NCBI GenBank assembly: GCA_005884005.1
Contig: VAWI01000012.1
Span: 62,444-126,443, forward strand
Length of the DNA stretch: 64,000 nt
Source: Actinomycetota bacterium
Lineage (GTDB): Bacteria > Actinomycetota > Thermoleophilia > Gaiellales > Gaiellaceae
Direction: 5' to 3'
Part shown: positions 24,185 to 32,110 of the stretch, piece after piece
Position numbering within the stretch: position 1 is the first letter of the stretch
How the letters are laid out: each line of letters opens with the position of its first letter
Program-made: the position numbers and the translations under genes
Notes under the pieces: model-generated
Seen by the model: the letters and a program-made list of their open reading frames with translations, nothing else
Database searches by the model: none
What the model was told of the DNA's origin: nothing

Positions 24185-25323
24185 CTCGCCAACTCCACTG
24201 CGCGCTTCGCTCCCTCGAGCATCGTCGGCTCCACATGCAGGTTTTCGGGCCCAGCCTCGGCGAGAAGCTCGCGCCCCTCCTCGGCATGCGTGCCGTCGAG
24301 ACGGACGACGATCGGATGCCGGATCCCGATCTGCTCGAGCGCCGCGAGGATTCCGCGTGCGACCTCGTCGCCGCGAGTGATCCCGCCGAAGATGTTGAAG
24401 AAGATCGAACGCACCTGCGGATCGGCGGCGATCACGTCGAGCGCGTCCATGACCCCTTGCGCGTCGCCGCCACCGCCGAGGTCGCAGAAGTTCGCGGGCC
24501 GACCGCCTGCGAGTGCGATCACGTCCAGCGTCGACATCACGAGGCCGGCTCCGTTGCCCAGGATCCCCACCTCGCCGTCGAGCTTCACGTACGTGACCCC
24601 CTTCTCGCGCGCTGCTCGTTCCTCCGGCGGCACGGCTTCCGGATCGCGCATCGCCTCGATCTCGGAGTGCTTGTAGAGCGCGTTGTCGTCGACGGTGAAC
24701 TTCGAGTCGAGCGCTCGCACGTCGCCCTCGGGCGTCACGATCAGCGGGTTGATCTCGCAGAGCATCGCGTCGGTTCCGACGAAGCAGGCGTAGAGCTTCC
24801 CGACGATGTCGAGCACCTGCTTTTGCTCGTTCGGATCGGCGATGCCGGCGCCGTAGATCAGGCGGCGCGCCTGGTAGGGCTGGTGTCCCTCCAGGGGATC
24901 GATGTGCAGCCGCGCGAGCTTCTCCGGCGTCTCTTCGGCGACCTGTTCGATCTCGATCCCGCCCTCGGTCGTCAGCATGAAGAGGGCTTTCTTCTCACGA
25001 CGGTCGAAGGTGACCGAGAGGTAGTACTCCTTGGCGATCTCCGAGGCGCTCTCGATCCAGAGCTTGCGGACGACGTGACCGTTGATGTCGAGGCCGAGGA
25101 TGTCTTTGGCCTTGCGCTCGGCGTCGTCCGGGCCGTCGGCGAGCTTGACTCCGCCGGCCTTGCCCCGGCCCCCGGTAAGCACCTGGGCCTTGACGACAAC
25201 CCGGCTTCCGAGCTCCTCCGCGGCGACCCGAGCCTCGCCCGGGGTCGAGGCGAGCCGCCCGTCCGAAGTCGGGATCCCGAAGCGGCGAAAGAGCTCCTTG
25301 CCCTGGTATTCGTAGAGATCCAC
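24181..25323 (-). CDS. sucC: Succinyl-CoA synthetase beta subunit
   Basis: 380 residues, GTG start. ATP-grasp domain beginning MDLYEYQGKELFRRFGIP, with KAQVLTGGRGKAGGVKLA (nucleotide loop), AMLCEINPLIV (metal ligands) and the C-terminal CoA-ligase lobe ANFCDLGGGGDAQGV and FFNIFGGITRGDEVA. First gene of the operon; forms the alpha-beta enzyme with SucD. The 199 bases upstream, shared with the sedolisin gene, contain a C6-G6 hairpin. Confidence 0.95.
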   Translation of the reverse strand: MDLYEYQGKELFRRFGIPTSDGRLASTPGEARVAAEELGSRVVVKAQVLTGGRGKAGGVKLADGPDDAERKAKDILGLDINGHVVRKLWIESASEIAKEYYLSVTFDRREKKALFMLTTEGGIEIEQVAEETPEKLARLHIDPLEGHQPYQARRLIYGAGIADPNEQKQVLDIVGKLYACFVGTDAMLCEINPLIVTPEGDVRALDSKFTVDDNALYKHSEIEAMRDPEAVPPEERAAREKGVTYVKLDGEVGILGNGAGLVMSTLDVIALAGGRPANFCDLGGGGDAQGVMDALDVIAADPQVRSIFFNIFGGITRGDEVARGILAALEQIGIRHPIVVRLDGTHAEEGRELLAEAGPENLHVEPTMLEGAKRAVELAR

Positions 25324-25445
25324 CGGCGGCGGACTTTAGCCGCCGCCCGATGGCTCGAGCGGAGGTCGGGGGCTGCCGCTCGACACGCTCGAGCGGCCGG
25401 CAGGGCGAGCTGGGACCGCTCCGGTCCGCGCCTTCGAAGAGGCTG

Positions 25446-25462
25446 CCCCCCTTTTCGGGGGG
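25446..25462. other. C6/G6 hairpin in the sucC-sedolisin divergent spacer
   Basis: CCCCCC-TTTTC-GGGGGG, 61 bases before the sedolisin ATG. A very stable symmetrical hairpin; role unknown. A related CCCCC-TCTT-GGGGG occurs at 35568-35581. Confidence 0.5.
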
Positions 25463-25522
25463 TATTCAGGATCCGGGGAGCCTGCTACTTTCCGGGGCCC
25501 GCAGTACTCCGAGGAGGGTTCA

Positions 25523-26749
25523 ATGAATCGCCTGTTCACCGGCCTTGCCGGGCTGATCGCGATCTTCGCGTTCGCCGGCGGGTCCGCCACAGCAGCGCCC
25601 AGCCCGAAGCTGCCTCGCCCGCTCCCGGCACACGGGCAGCAGAGGGTCTGTACGGCCGCCTTAATGGGGCTTGCGTATTGCGACGCTCACGTGGTTACAG
25701 CCGACGGCGGGGCCGCGCCCCTCGCAACGCCGTCCTATCAGTACGGCTATACGCCCCAGAATCTCGCCGCCGCGTATAAGTGGTCCGATCCGACCGGTTC
25801 AGCTTGGACGTGGAACAAGCAGACGATCGCGATCGTCGACGCTTACGACAATCCGAACGCCGCATCCGATCTCGCCGCTTACCGCAGCCAGTTCGGCCTG
25901 CCGGCCTGCTCCTCTGCGAACGGCTGTTTCGCGAAAGTCAACCAGCGAGGAGGCACGGCGCCTCCGGCGGCCAACACCGGGTGGGGGCAGGAGATCGATC
26001 TCGACATCGAGATGGTCTCCGCGGTCTGCCCGAACTGCAAGATCCTGCTCGTCGAGTCGGACTCGAACAGCTTCACCGACCTCGGCGCCGCAGTGAACGA
26101 AGCCATTGCGCTCGGCGCCACCGCGATCAGCAACAGCTATGGCGGCGGCGAGTTCTTCGGGGAGACGGGCTATGCCGGCCCGTACAACCATCCGGGCGTC
26201 CCGATCACTGCGAGTTCGGGCGATGGCGGCTATGGGGTCGAGGTTCCCGCCGCCTACAACACGGTCGTGGCGGTCGGCGGCACGAGCCTGACCACCGCGG
26301 CAAACGCGCGCGGCTGGACGGAGACTGCTTGGAACGGCGCCGGTAGCGGCTGCAGCTCGCAGATCTCGAAGCGCACATGGCAGGCCGACACTGCGTGCTC
26401 GCGCCGGATGGTCGCCGATGTTTCGGCGGTCTCCGACCCGAACACCGGCGTCGCGGTCTACGACAGCTACGGCTCGAGCGGCGGCGCCAACTGGTACGTC
26501 TTCGGCGGCACGAGCGTCGCGGCGCCGATCATCGCCTCGGTTTACGGACTGGCGGGCAACGCCGCCGCAACGGACTACCCGGCGCGGCTTGCTTATGCAT
26601 CGCCGGGCTCGCTGTTCGACGTCACGAGCGGGTCGAACGGCAACTGCACGAAGAGGCACAACACCTCGACGAGGTACTACTGCACCGCCGGCCCCGGCTA
26701 CGACGGCCCGACCGGCCTCGGCACGCCGAACGGACTCGGCGGCTTCTAG
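25523..26749 (+). CDS. Secreted sedolisin-like (S53) serine-carboxyl peptidase
   Basis: 408 residues with a signal peptide (about 1-25, cleavage after TATA or AAP). The catalytic Glu and Asp are in GWGQEIDLDIEM with the E-x3-D spacing, the oxyanion Asp is in TASSGDGG, and the nucleophile Ser in FGGTSVAAPIIAS. The C-terminal SGSNGNCTKR...GPGYDGPTGLGTPNG carries the family's calcium site. The usual long activation prodomain is absent or reduced to about 50 residues. GAGGAGG precedes the ATG by 5 bases. These peptidases usually act at acidic pH; possible disulfides (paired C residues) fit an extracellular protein. Confidence 0.88.
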   Translation: MNRLFTGLAGLIAIFAFAGGSATAAPSPKLPRPLPAHGQQRVCTAALMGLAYCDAHVVTADGGAAPLATPSYQYGYTPQNLAAAYKWSDPTGSAWTWNKQTIAIVDAYDNPNAASDLAAYRSQFGLPACSSANGCFAKVNQRGGTAPPAANTGWGQEIDLDIEMVSAVCPNCKILLVESDSNSFTDLGAAVNEAIALGATAISNSYGGGEFFGETGYAGPYNHPGVPITASSGDGGYGVEVPAAYNTVVAVGGTSLTTAANARGWTETAWNGAGSGCSSQISKRTWQADTACSRRMVADVSAVSDPNTGVAVYDSYGSSGGANWYVFGGTSVAAPIIASVYGLAGNAAATDYPARLAYASPGSLFDVTSGSNGNCTKRHNTSTRYYCTAGPGYDGPTGLGTPNGLGGF

Positions 26750-26758
26750 GTGAACCAT

Positions 26759-26793
26759 CGCCTGCGCGCCGGTGTCACGCCGGCGCGCAGGCG
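26759..26793 (+). terminator. Long GC hairpin after the sedolisin gene
   Basis: CGCCTGCGCGCCGG and CCGGCGCGCAGGCG pair perfectly over 14 bases with a 7-base loop, starting 9 bases after the stop codon, followed by GCTTCTG. It insulates the ABC exporter operon. Confidence 0.75.
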
Positions 26794-26823
26794 GCTTCTG
26801 CGCCCTGACTAGACTCGATCGGC

Positions 26824-27810
26824 GTGGACGCGATCGTCGTCGACGAACTTCGGAAGCGGTACGGCGCGGTTCAGGCGCTCCAAGGCGTTGGCTTCCGGGT
26901 CCGCGCCGGCGAGGTCTTCGGCCTGCTGGGCCCCAACGGAGCCGGGAAGTCGACGACCGTCAAGGTGCTCGCGACGCTGACGAAGCCGGACTCGGGCCAT
27001 GCCGAGGTCGCTGGCTGCGACGTCGTCGGCGAGCCGAACGCGGTCCGCCGCGCGATTGGCTACGTGCCGCAAAGCTCTGGCGTTGACCGCGACGCGACCG
27101 GCCGTGAAAACCTGACGCTGCAGGGCCGGATCCAGGGTGTCGGCGGACGCGCGCTCGAGGCGCGCGTCGATGAGCTGCTCGAGCTGCTCGGGCTTGCGGA
27201 GGCAGCCGATCGTGTCGTGCGCGGCTACTCGGGCGGGATGAAGAGGCGGCTGGACGTCGGGCTCGGCCTCGTCCACCGCCCGCAGGTGCTCTTTCTGGAC
27301 GAGCCGACAACGGGCCTCGACCCCGAAGCGCGAGCCTCGATGTGGGACGAGCTGGAACGGCTGGCCGAGGGCGAGGCGCTGACGATCCTGCTCACGACGC
27401 ACTACATGGAGGAGGCCGACCAGCTTGCGGACCGGCTCGCGATCGTCAGCCGCGGCCGCGTGGTCGTCGCGGGGACCCCGGAGGAACTGAAGCGGAGCCT
27501 CCGCGGCGAGGCGGTCGAGGTCGAGCTTGCGGACGGACGGGCTGCGGACGCCGAGTCGATCGTCGCAGCACTGGAGGAAGTGCACGAGGCGTCGTCGGAG
27601 GGCCGCAAGCTGCGCAGCCGCGTCGCCAGCGGCGCCCGCGCGATCCCCTCGATCCTCTCGGCGCTCGAGGCGAAGGGCATCGGCGTCGAAGCGGTTACGA
27701 CCCACCGGCCTTCGCTCGACGACGTCTATCTTCACTACACAGGACGAGAGTTCGCGGCCGAGGACGAGGCCGGAGGGCGTGACGACGGTTCCGGGGGAGA
27801 CGGACGATGA
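26824..27810 (+). CDS. ABC exporter ATP-binding protein (DrrA/daunorubicin-resistance type)
   Basis: 328 residues, GTG start. Walker A GLLGPNGAGKSTTVKVL, Q-loop GYVPQSSGVD, signature VRGYSGGMKRRLDVGLGL, Walker B VLFLDEPTTGLDPEAR and switch His in LLTTHYMEEADQL. A C-terminal extension of about 90 residues after the nucleotide-binding domain, ending DDVYLHYTGREF, is typical of DrrA-type exporters. The stop overlaps the permease ATG. Cargo unknown. Confidence 0.9.
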   Translation: MDAIVVDELRKRYGAVQALQGVGFRVRAGEVFGLLGPNGAGKSTTVKVLATLTKPDSGHAEVAGCDVVGEPNAVRRAIGYVPQSSGVDRDATGRENLTLQGRIQGVGGRALEARVDELLELLGLAEAADRVVRGYSGGMKRRLDVGLGLVHRPQVLFLDEPTTGLDPEARASMWDELERLAEGEALTILLTTHYMEEADQLADRLAIVSRGRVVVAGTPEELKRSLRGEAVEVELADGRAADAESIVAALEEVHEASSEGRKLRSRVASGARAIPSILSALEAKGIGVEAVTTHRPSLDDVYLHYTGREFAAEDEAGGRDDGSGGDGR

Positions 27811-28589
27811 CGCTCGCCGTCCGCCACACCTGGTTCATGGTGGGTCGCCAGCTCCGAAACTTGATGCGAGAGCCGATCTGGATCGCGCTCCTGCTCGTCC
27901 AGCCGATGGTCTGGCTGCTGCTCTACGGCCAGCTCTTCAAACGCGTCACGCAGCTGCCCGGTGGCGGCTTCGGCACCACTTCGTACATCACGTTCCTCGC
28001 CCCGGCGATCGTGATCATGAACTCCTTCTTCGGAGCGACCTGGAGCGGTATGGCGATGATCAGCGACCTCGACCGCGACGTGCTGCCGCGCTTTCTCGCC
28101 ACGCCGGTCAGCCGGATCTCCCTCGTCGTCTCGCAGATCGTCCGCTCGGCGCTGATCGCCGTCATCCAGGGCGTGATCATCCTGCTGGTCTCGCTCACCC
28201 TCGGCGTGAGCGTCCACACCGGGCTGCTCGGTTGGATCGTGATCCTCGCGGCGGCGGCGCTAATGAACTCGGCCTTTGCGGGGCTGTCGCAGGGAATCGC
28301 GCTCCTCGTACGCAAGGAGGCGACGATGATCGCGATCGCCAACTTCATCGGGCTGCCGCTGTTCTTCCTCTCGTCGACACTGATCTCGATCCGCCAGGTG
28401 CCCCACTGGATGCAGATTGCGGCGAAGTTCAACCCGGTCAACTGGGGCGTGATCGCGGCGCGGGAAGTCGTCTTGCGCGGTACGCACTGGGGGTCGGTGG
28501 GACTGCACCTGGCGCTGCTGTTCGGCCTGTCCGTTGCAACCGCGGCGTTCGCGACTTGGACGTTTCGGGCGTACCAACGGACGATCTAA
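27807..28589 (+). CDS. ABC-2 type permease (DrrB-like)
   Basis: 260 residues, about six transmembrane helices with the ABC-2 coupling helix region FMVGRQLRNLMREPIWIALL and the characteristic FFLSSTLISIRQVPHWMQ segment. ATGA overlap with the ATPase gene, forming a two-gene exporter. Likely pumps a hydrophobic compound or lipid out of the cell. Confidence 0.9.
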   Translation: MTLAVRHTWFMVGRQLRNLMREPIWIALLLVQPMVWLLLYGQLFKRVTQLPGGGFGTTSYITFLAPAIVIMNSFFGATWSGMAMISDLDRDVLPRFLATPVSRISLVVSQIVRSALIAVIQGVIILLVSLTLGVSVHTGLLGWIVILAAAALMNSAFAGLSQGIALLVRKEATMIAIANFIGLPLFFLSSTLISIRQVPHWMQIAAKFNPVNWGVIAAREVVLRGTHWGSVGLHLALLFGLSVATAAFATWTFRAYQRTI

Positions 28590-28613
28590 GCCTCTGGGCG
28601 CGAGAGTATTCGC

Positions 28614-28687
28614 CGACCGGTTGAGACGGCCGCAGCGGCCAAGCCCCCGACCGCCTCCGGGTCGGCATCGCAAGCGACGCTTTGGCA
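28614..28687 (+). repeat. Dispersed hairpin-rich repeat, copy A (intergenic)
   Basis: Contains GGCCGC-A-GCGGCC, CCGACC...GGTCGG and GCATCGC-AA-GCGACGC in about 75 bases. The blocks GAGACGGCCG, CCGCCTCC and GGCATCGCAAGCGA recur in the same order in copy B inside the 3' end of cysW (39993-40071). The 154-base spacer 28590-28743 holds nothing else I recognise. Confidence 0.6.
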
Positions 28688-28743
28688 AAGAACCATCTGA
28701 GCTCGCAAAGGTGACCGGCTCGCCGAGTGGCCTGGCAAGCGGC

Positions 28744-30513
28744 TTAGGTCTCGTCTTGCGAGACCACGCAGACAATCTGGCCGGTCGTGACTGCCTGACC
28801 GGGCTCGACCGAGAGCTCCGTGACGACGCCATCACGGTGGGCCGTGATCTCGTTTTCCATCTTCATCGCTTCGACGATGCAGATCACCTGGCCGGCACGG
28901 ACCTCGTCGCCCTCGGCGACCTCGACCGCGAGCACCGTGCCCTGCATCGGCGTCACGACCGCGTCCCTGGCGGCGCCGTGATGCGCGCCGGGGCCGCTTC
29001 GCTCGCGCCTCCGACGGGCCAGCTCGGCGAAAGGCGGCTCAGGGACGAGCGCCTTGACCTCGTAGAGCCGCCCGTCGAGCTCGACCCGGGCGACGCGCTC
29101 GCGAAGCCTGCCGTCCGGTGACTCCGCTAGATTTGTTGTCTGATGAGACAACCGATCCGCTTGCTCCGCCAGCTCCTTCGATTCCACGACGCCGTGACAC
29201 GTTTCTCCAGCGGCGAAGCACGGATGTTCCAGCAGCGCCCGGTGGAATCCGAGCAGCGTCGCGATGCCGCCGATCTCGTACTCGTCGAGGGCCCGCAACA
29301 TCCGTCGTCTGGCATGGTCGCGGTCGACGCCGTGGACGATGAGCTTGGCGATCAAAGGGTCGTAGAGGCCGACCACTTCGCTTCCCGCCGCCACGCCGGA
29401 GTCGACTCTCACGCCCGGCCCCGCAGGCTCCCTGTAGCTCGTGATCCGCCCAGGGCTGGGCAGAAAGCCGTTCGACGGATCCTCCGCGTTGATGCGGCAC
29501 TCGATTGCGTGCCCGGTCAGCCGGACGTCGTCCTGGCGCAGCGATAGCGGCTCTCCGCCCGCGATGAGAACCTGCTCGCGCACGAGATCAAGGCCGGTGA
29601 CGACCTCGGTGACGGTGTGCTCGACCTGGATCCGCGTGTTCATCTCCAGGAAGAAGTAGTTGCCGTCTCGGTCGAGTAACCCCTCGATGGTGCCGACGCT
29701 GCGGTACCCGACTGCCCGGGCGGCATCAATGCCCAGCCGGCCGATCCGCTCACGGAGCTCGCCGCCCACCGCGGGCGAAGGCGTTTCCTCGACGAGCTTC
29801 TGGTGACGCCGCTGGATCGTGCAGTCGCGCTCGCCCAGGTGGAGCAGGTTGCCGTGGGAGTCCGCGAGAATCTGAACCTCGACGTGTCGCGGATCTTCGA
29901 GGTAGCGCTCGACGTACACGGCAGAGTCGGAGAAGTACGCCTCGCCCTCGCGGCGCGCTGACTCGTAGGCGCGATCGGCCTCATCTGGCTCCGAAACGAC
30001 CTTGAGCCCCTTGCCCCCGCCGCCGGCCGATGCCTTGATCGCGATCGGCCAGCCGAGCTCGCCGCCGAGGCGACGGACATCATCGGCGGACTCGACCGGC
30101 GCGGTTGTGCCTGGCACGATCGGTACACCCGCGACCGTCATTGCCTTCCGGGCGGCAGTCTTCGAGCCCATCACGTCGATCGCCTCCGGCGGGGGGCCGA
30201 TCCAAACGAATCCCGCCGCCTCGCAGGCGCGCGCGAAGGCGGCGTTCTCGGCAAGGAACCCATACCCTGGGTGAACCGCTTCGGCCCCGGCGCGCGCGGC
30301 CGTCTCGAGCACCCGTTCCTGGCTGAGGTAGCTCTCGGGCGGCGGCCCTGGCCCAATCAGGTACGCCTCGTCTGCGGCAGCAGCGTGCAGCGAGCCGCGG
30401 TCGGCCTCCGAGTACACAGCGACGGTTCCGATCCCGAGCTCCCGCAGGGTGCGAAAGATGCGAATGGCGATCTCACCGCGGTTGGCAACGAGGATTTTCG
30501 AGAACACGGTCAC
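28744..30513 (-). CDS. Acyl-CoA carboxylase alpha subunit: biotin carboxylase fused to biotin carboxyl carrier domain
   Basis: 589 residues, GTG start. N-terminal biotin carboxylase (KILVANRGEIAIRIFRT, HPGYGFLAEN, ATP-grasp loop KASAGGGGKGLKVV, EMNTRIQVEHTVTE) and a C-terminal biotinyl domain with the lysine in EAMKMENEIT. This is the AccA3/PccA-like architecture of Actinomycetota. It carboxylates biotin with bicarbonate and ATP for transfer to acetyl- or propionyl-CoA. The linker (about residues 440-510) is short and charged. An epsilon-like gene lies 27 bases upstream; the carboxyltransferase is at 33928-35493. Confidence 0.93.
   Translation of the reverse strand: MTVFSKILVANRGEIAIRIFRTLRELGIGTVAVYSEADRGSLHAAAADEAYLIGPGPPPESYLSQERVLETAARAGAEAVHPGYGFLAENAAFARACEAAGFVWIGPPPEAIDVMGSKTAARKAMTVAGVPIVPGTTAPVESADDVRRLGGELGWPIAIKASAGGGGKGLKVVSEPDEADRAYESARREGEAYFSDSAVYVERYLEDPRHVEVQILADSHGNLLHLGERDCTIQRRHQKLVEETPSPAVGGELRERIGRLGIDAARAVGYRSVGTIEGLLDRDGNYFFLEMNTRIQVEHTVTEVVTGLDLVREQVLIAGGEPLSLRQDDVRLTGHAIECRINAEDPSNGFLPSPGRITSYREPAGPGVRVDSGVAAGSEVVGLYDPLIAKLIVHGVDRDHARRRMLRALDEYEIGGIATLLGFHRALLEHPCFAAGETCHGVVESKELAEQADRLSHQTTNLAESPDGRLRERVARVELDGRLYEVKALVPEPPFAELARRRRERSGPGAHHGAARDAVVTPMQGTVLAVEVAEGDEVRAGQVICIVEAMKMENEITAHRDGVVTELSVEPGQAVTTGQIVCVVSQDET
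29135..29152. other. GTTGTC-N6-GACAAC palindrome inside the carboxylase gene
   Basis: Identical 6-base arms with the same 6-base spacing also occur at 57502-57519. Lies in the linker-coding part of the gene, so it may be coincidental. Confidence 0.3.
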
Positions 30514-30540
30514 TCGCGAATATTCTCCTCGTCGCCCGGT

Positions 30541-30717
30541 CTATTGGTCGCGCCCAGGTGCCTGGTCTTCGCAGTCGAGATTCTCGGTGATCCCCTGGTC
30601 TCGCCAGCGGCTTTCGTAAGCAGGGGGCACCTGCTGCGGCTTGAGCAGCCGCTCGAGCGCGAGCTCAACGGCTTCCCTTTCGTCGGGATCCGGCTCGGGT
30701 TGGATGACGAACTCCAC
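30541..30717 (-). CDS. Acyl-CoA carboxylase epsilon-subunit-like small protein
   Basis: 58 residues, GTG start (the frame is closed four codons upstream, so no other start is possible). It begins VEFVIQPEPDPDEREAVELA, continues with a leucine-rich helix ALERLLKP and ends with PPAYESRWRDQGITEN, which resembles the acidic helix followed by a W-R-x-x-G motif of actinobacterial AccE/PccE subunits. It lies directly upstream of the biotin carboxylase gene on the same strand, where an epsilon subunit that stabilises the alpha-beta complex is expected. Confidence 0.65.
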   Translation of the reverse strand: MEFVIQPEPDPDEREAVELALERLLKPQQVPPAYESRWRDQGITENLDCEDQAPGRDQ

Positions 30718-30876
30718 CGCAAGAGCCTAAAGGCGCTCGCTTGCGAGGCCGACCGGGAGGACGTCCCGGCTTCGTCGGCGGTCCGTCTCAGAAAGTCTCA
30801 ACAGTCAACGGCTCTGCCGGCCGGGATCTGAACGGTTCTAAAGGCGCCGACGCGTCCTGACGATACGAACGGCGGG

Positions 30877-31905
30877 ATGAGCCGTCTGCTTGCGACCACC
30901 GCTGTCTTTGCCCTGCTTGCGTCGCCCGCCGCTGCGCGGAACCAGGGCACGACGCAGCCCGCCTCGTGGGCTCAACCCCAGATCAAGGTCGTCGTCTCCC
31001 ACGGACTGATGGCGAGCAGCGTCCAGGCGTTTCATCCGAACGACCCGCTCACCCGCGGGGCGCTAACGGCCCTCGTCTCCGGTCTGACGTCGGCGCGGCC
31101 GACCGCCTCCACCCAATCGGCGGCCCCGGTCACGATCGCTCAGCTCGACTCCACGCTCGTCCGAAGCCTCGACCTGAGTGAGGCCGCTATCGAGTTCGCG
31201 GCTGCAGCGCGGAGCGCCGGCCTGGCCCCGCCGAGCCGTTTCGGCACCGAGGTCGTCGCGCGCCTCCTGGGACTGCGTACCAATCACCCGGCCCAGCTCG
31301 ATTCGCTCGAGCTGCTACCTAGCCAGCCGGCCACACGGGCCGAGGCCGCCTATTCGGCGGCGCAGATTCTTGCCTTCAGGGGCTCGGAAACGCAGCAGGT
31401 CGAGCAACTCGCTCAGACGTTCGTGTTGCCCGCCCTCTCCCCGTGGCAGACACGCATCCTGCAGACCGCCGTTCGCTTCATCGGCTATCCCTACGTCTGG
31501 GGCGGGACCAGTGAGAAGACCCAGGCGCCGTTCGGAGTCCAGTCCCCCGGAGGGTTCGACTGCTCCGGGTTCGTCTGGCGCGTCTACAAGCTCCAGCCCT
31601 ACCCTGGCGGGGCCGCGCTCGCCGGCACGCTGAAGGGCCGGACGACATTTGCCATGAGCGGCGAGGTACCAGCCGCCAAACGCATTCCGTTTGCCCGCCT
31701 GAAGCCGGGAGACGTTCTTTTCTGGGGCGCCGGCGGTCCTCGCTCCAAGCCTGCGCAGATTGACCACACCGGGGTCTACCTCGGTAGCGGCTGGTTCATC
31801 CACTCGTCGGGGTACGGCGTCGCTCTCGCGCCCCTCTCGGGCTGGTACAAGCAGCGCTTCGCGTGGGCGCGGCGACCCCTCGCCGAAGCCGGCCTCAGCT
31901 CCTAA
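30877..31905 (+). CDS. Secreted NlpC/P60 cell-wall peptidase
   Basis: 342 residues. Signal peptide 1 to about 21, an N-terminal helical region of about 170 residues with S-layer-homology-like spacing (FHPNDPLTRGALTALVSGL), and a C-terminal NlpC/P60 domain (about 190-335) with catalytic Cys in GGFDCSGFVWRVY, His in IDHTGVYLGSGWF and a second polar residue in FIHSSG. Probably cleaves gamma-D-Glu-diamino acid bonds in peptidoglycan. No c-di-AMP riboswitch is visible in its leader. A small membrane protein and a GGDEF/HD-GYP gene follow. Confidence 0.88.
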   Translation: MSRLLATTAVFALLASPAAARNQGTTQPASWAQPQIKVVVSHGLMASSVQAFHPNDPLTRGALTALVSGLTSARPTASTQSAAPVTIAQLDSTLVRSLDLSEAAIEFAAAARSAGLAPPSRFGTEVVARLLGLRTNHPAQLDSLELLPSQPATRAEAAYSAAQILAFRGSETQQVEQLAQTFVLPALSPWQTRILQTAVRFIGYPYVWGGTSEKTQAPFGVQSPGGFDCSGFVWRVYKLQPYPGGAALAGTLKGRTTFAMSGEVPAAKRIPFARLKPGDVLFWGAGGPRSKPAQIDHTGVYLGSGWFIHSSGYGVALAPLSGWYKQRFAWARRPLAEAGLSS

Positions 31906-31910
31906 TCGCG

Positions 31911-31928
31911 ATCACCCGTCCGGGTGAT
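31911..31928 (+). terminator. Hairpin after the NlpC/P60 gene
   Basis: ATCACCC-GTCC-GGGTGAT, perfect 7-base stem, starting 5 bases after the stop codon. No T tract. Confidence 0.55.
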
Positions 31929-31992
31929 GGCCTGGCGCGCGGCGAGAGAGAGAATCGCCCTGTCCGCGTAAGGAAAGAGAGGGAGGTCTTCA

Positions 31993-32100
31993 ATGCTGCA
32001 GTGGAAGCCGAGTCTTCGTCTTCTACTTGTCGTTGTGGCGTTGGTCGCGTTTGCGCTCGCGCTCGGCTGGGTCGATGCCGCCGAATTCCTCGAGTGGTAG
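31993..32100 (+). CDS. 35-residue single-span membrane protein
   Basis: Begins MLQWKPSLRLLLVVVALVAF and ends WVDAAEFLEW: a positively charged N terminus, one hydrophobic helix (about 8-25) and an acidic, tryptophan-containing C terminus. A strong GGGAGG Shine-Dalgarno is placed 6 bases before the ATG, and the stop is only 10 bases upstream of the GGDEF/HD-GYP start, so it is very likely translated and co-transcribed with it. No known function. Confidence 0.65.
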   Translation: MLQWKPSLRLLLVVVALVAFALALGWVDAAEFLEW

Positions 32101-32110
32101 CCGGGACACG

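Noticed and set aside
30510-30722. 70-codon frame on the minus strand upstream of the carboxylase alpha gene
   Set aside because: The product is Ser/Arg-rich and unlike any protein; the overlapping 30541-30717 frame gives an epsilon-like sequence instead.
30718-30876. c-di-AMP (ydaO) riboswitch in front of the NlpC/P60 gene
   Set aside because: Often present before such genes in Actinomycetota, but the conserved core segments are not visible here.
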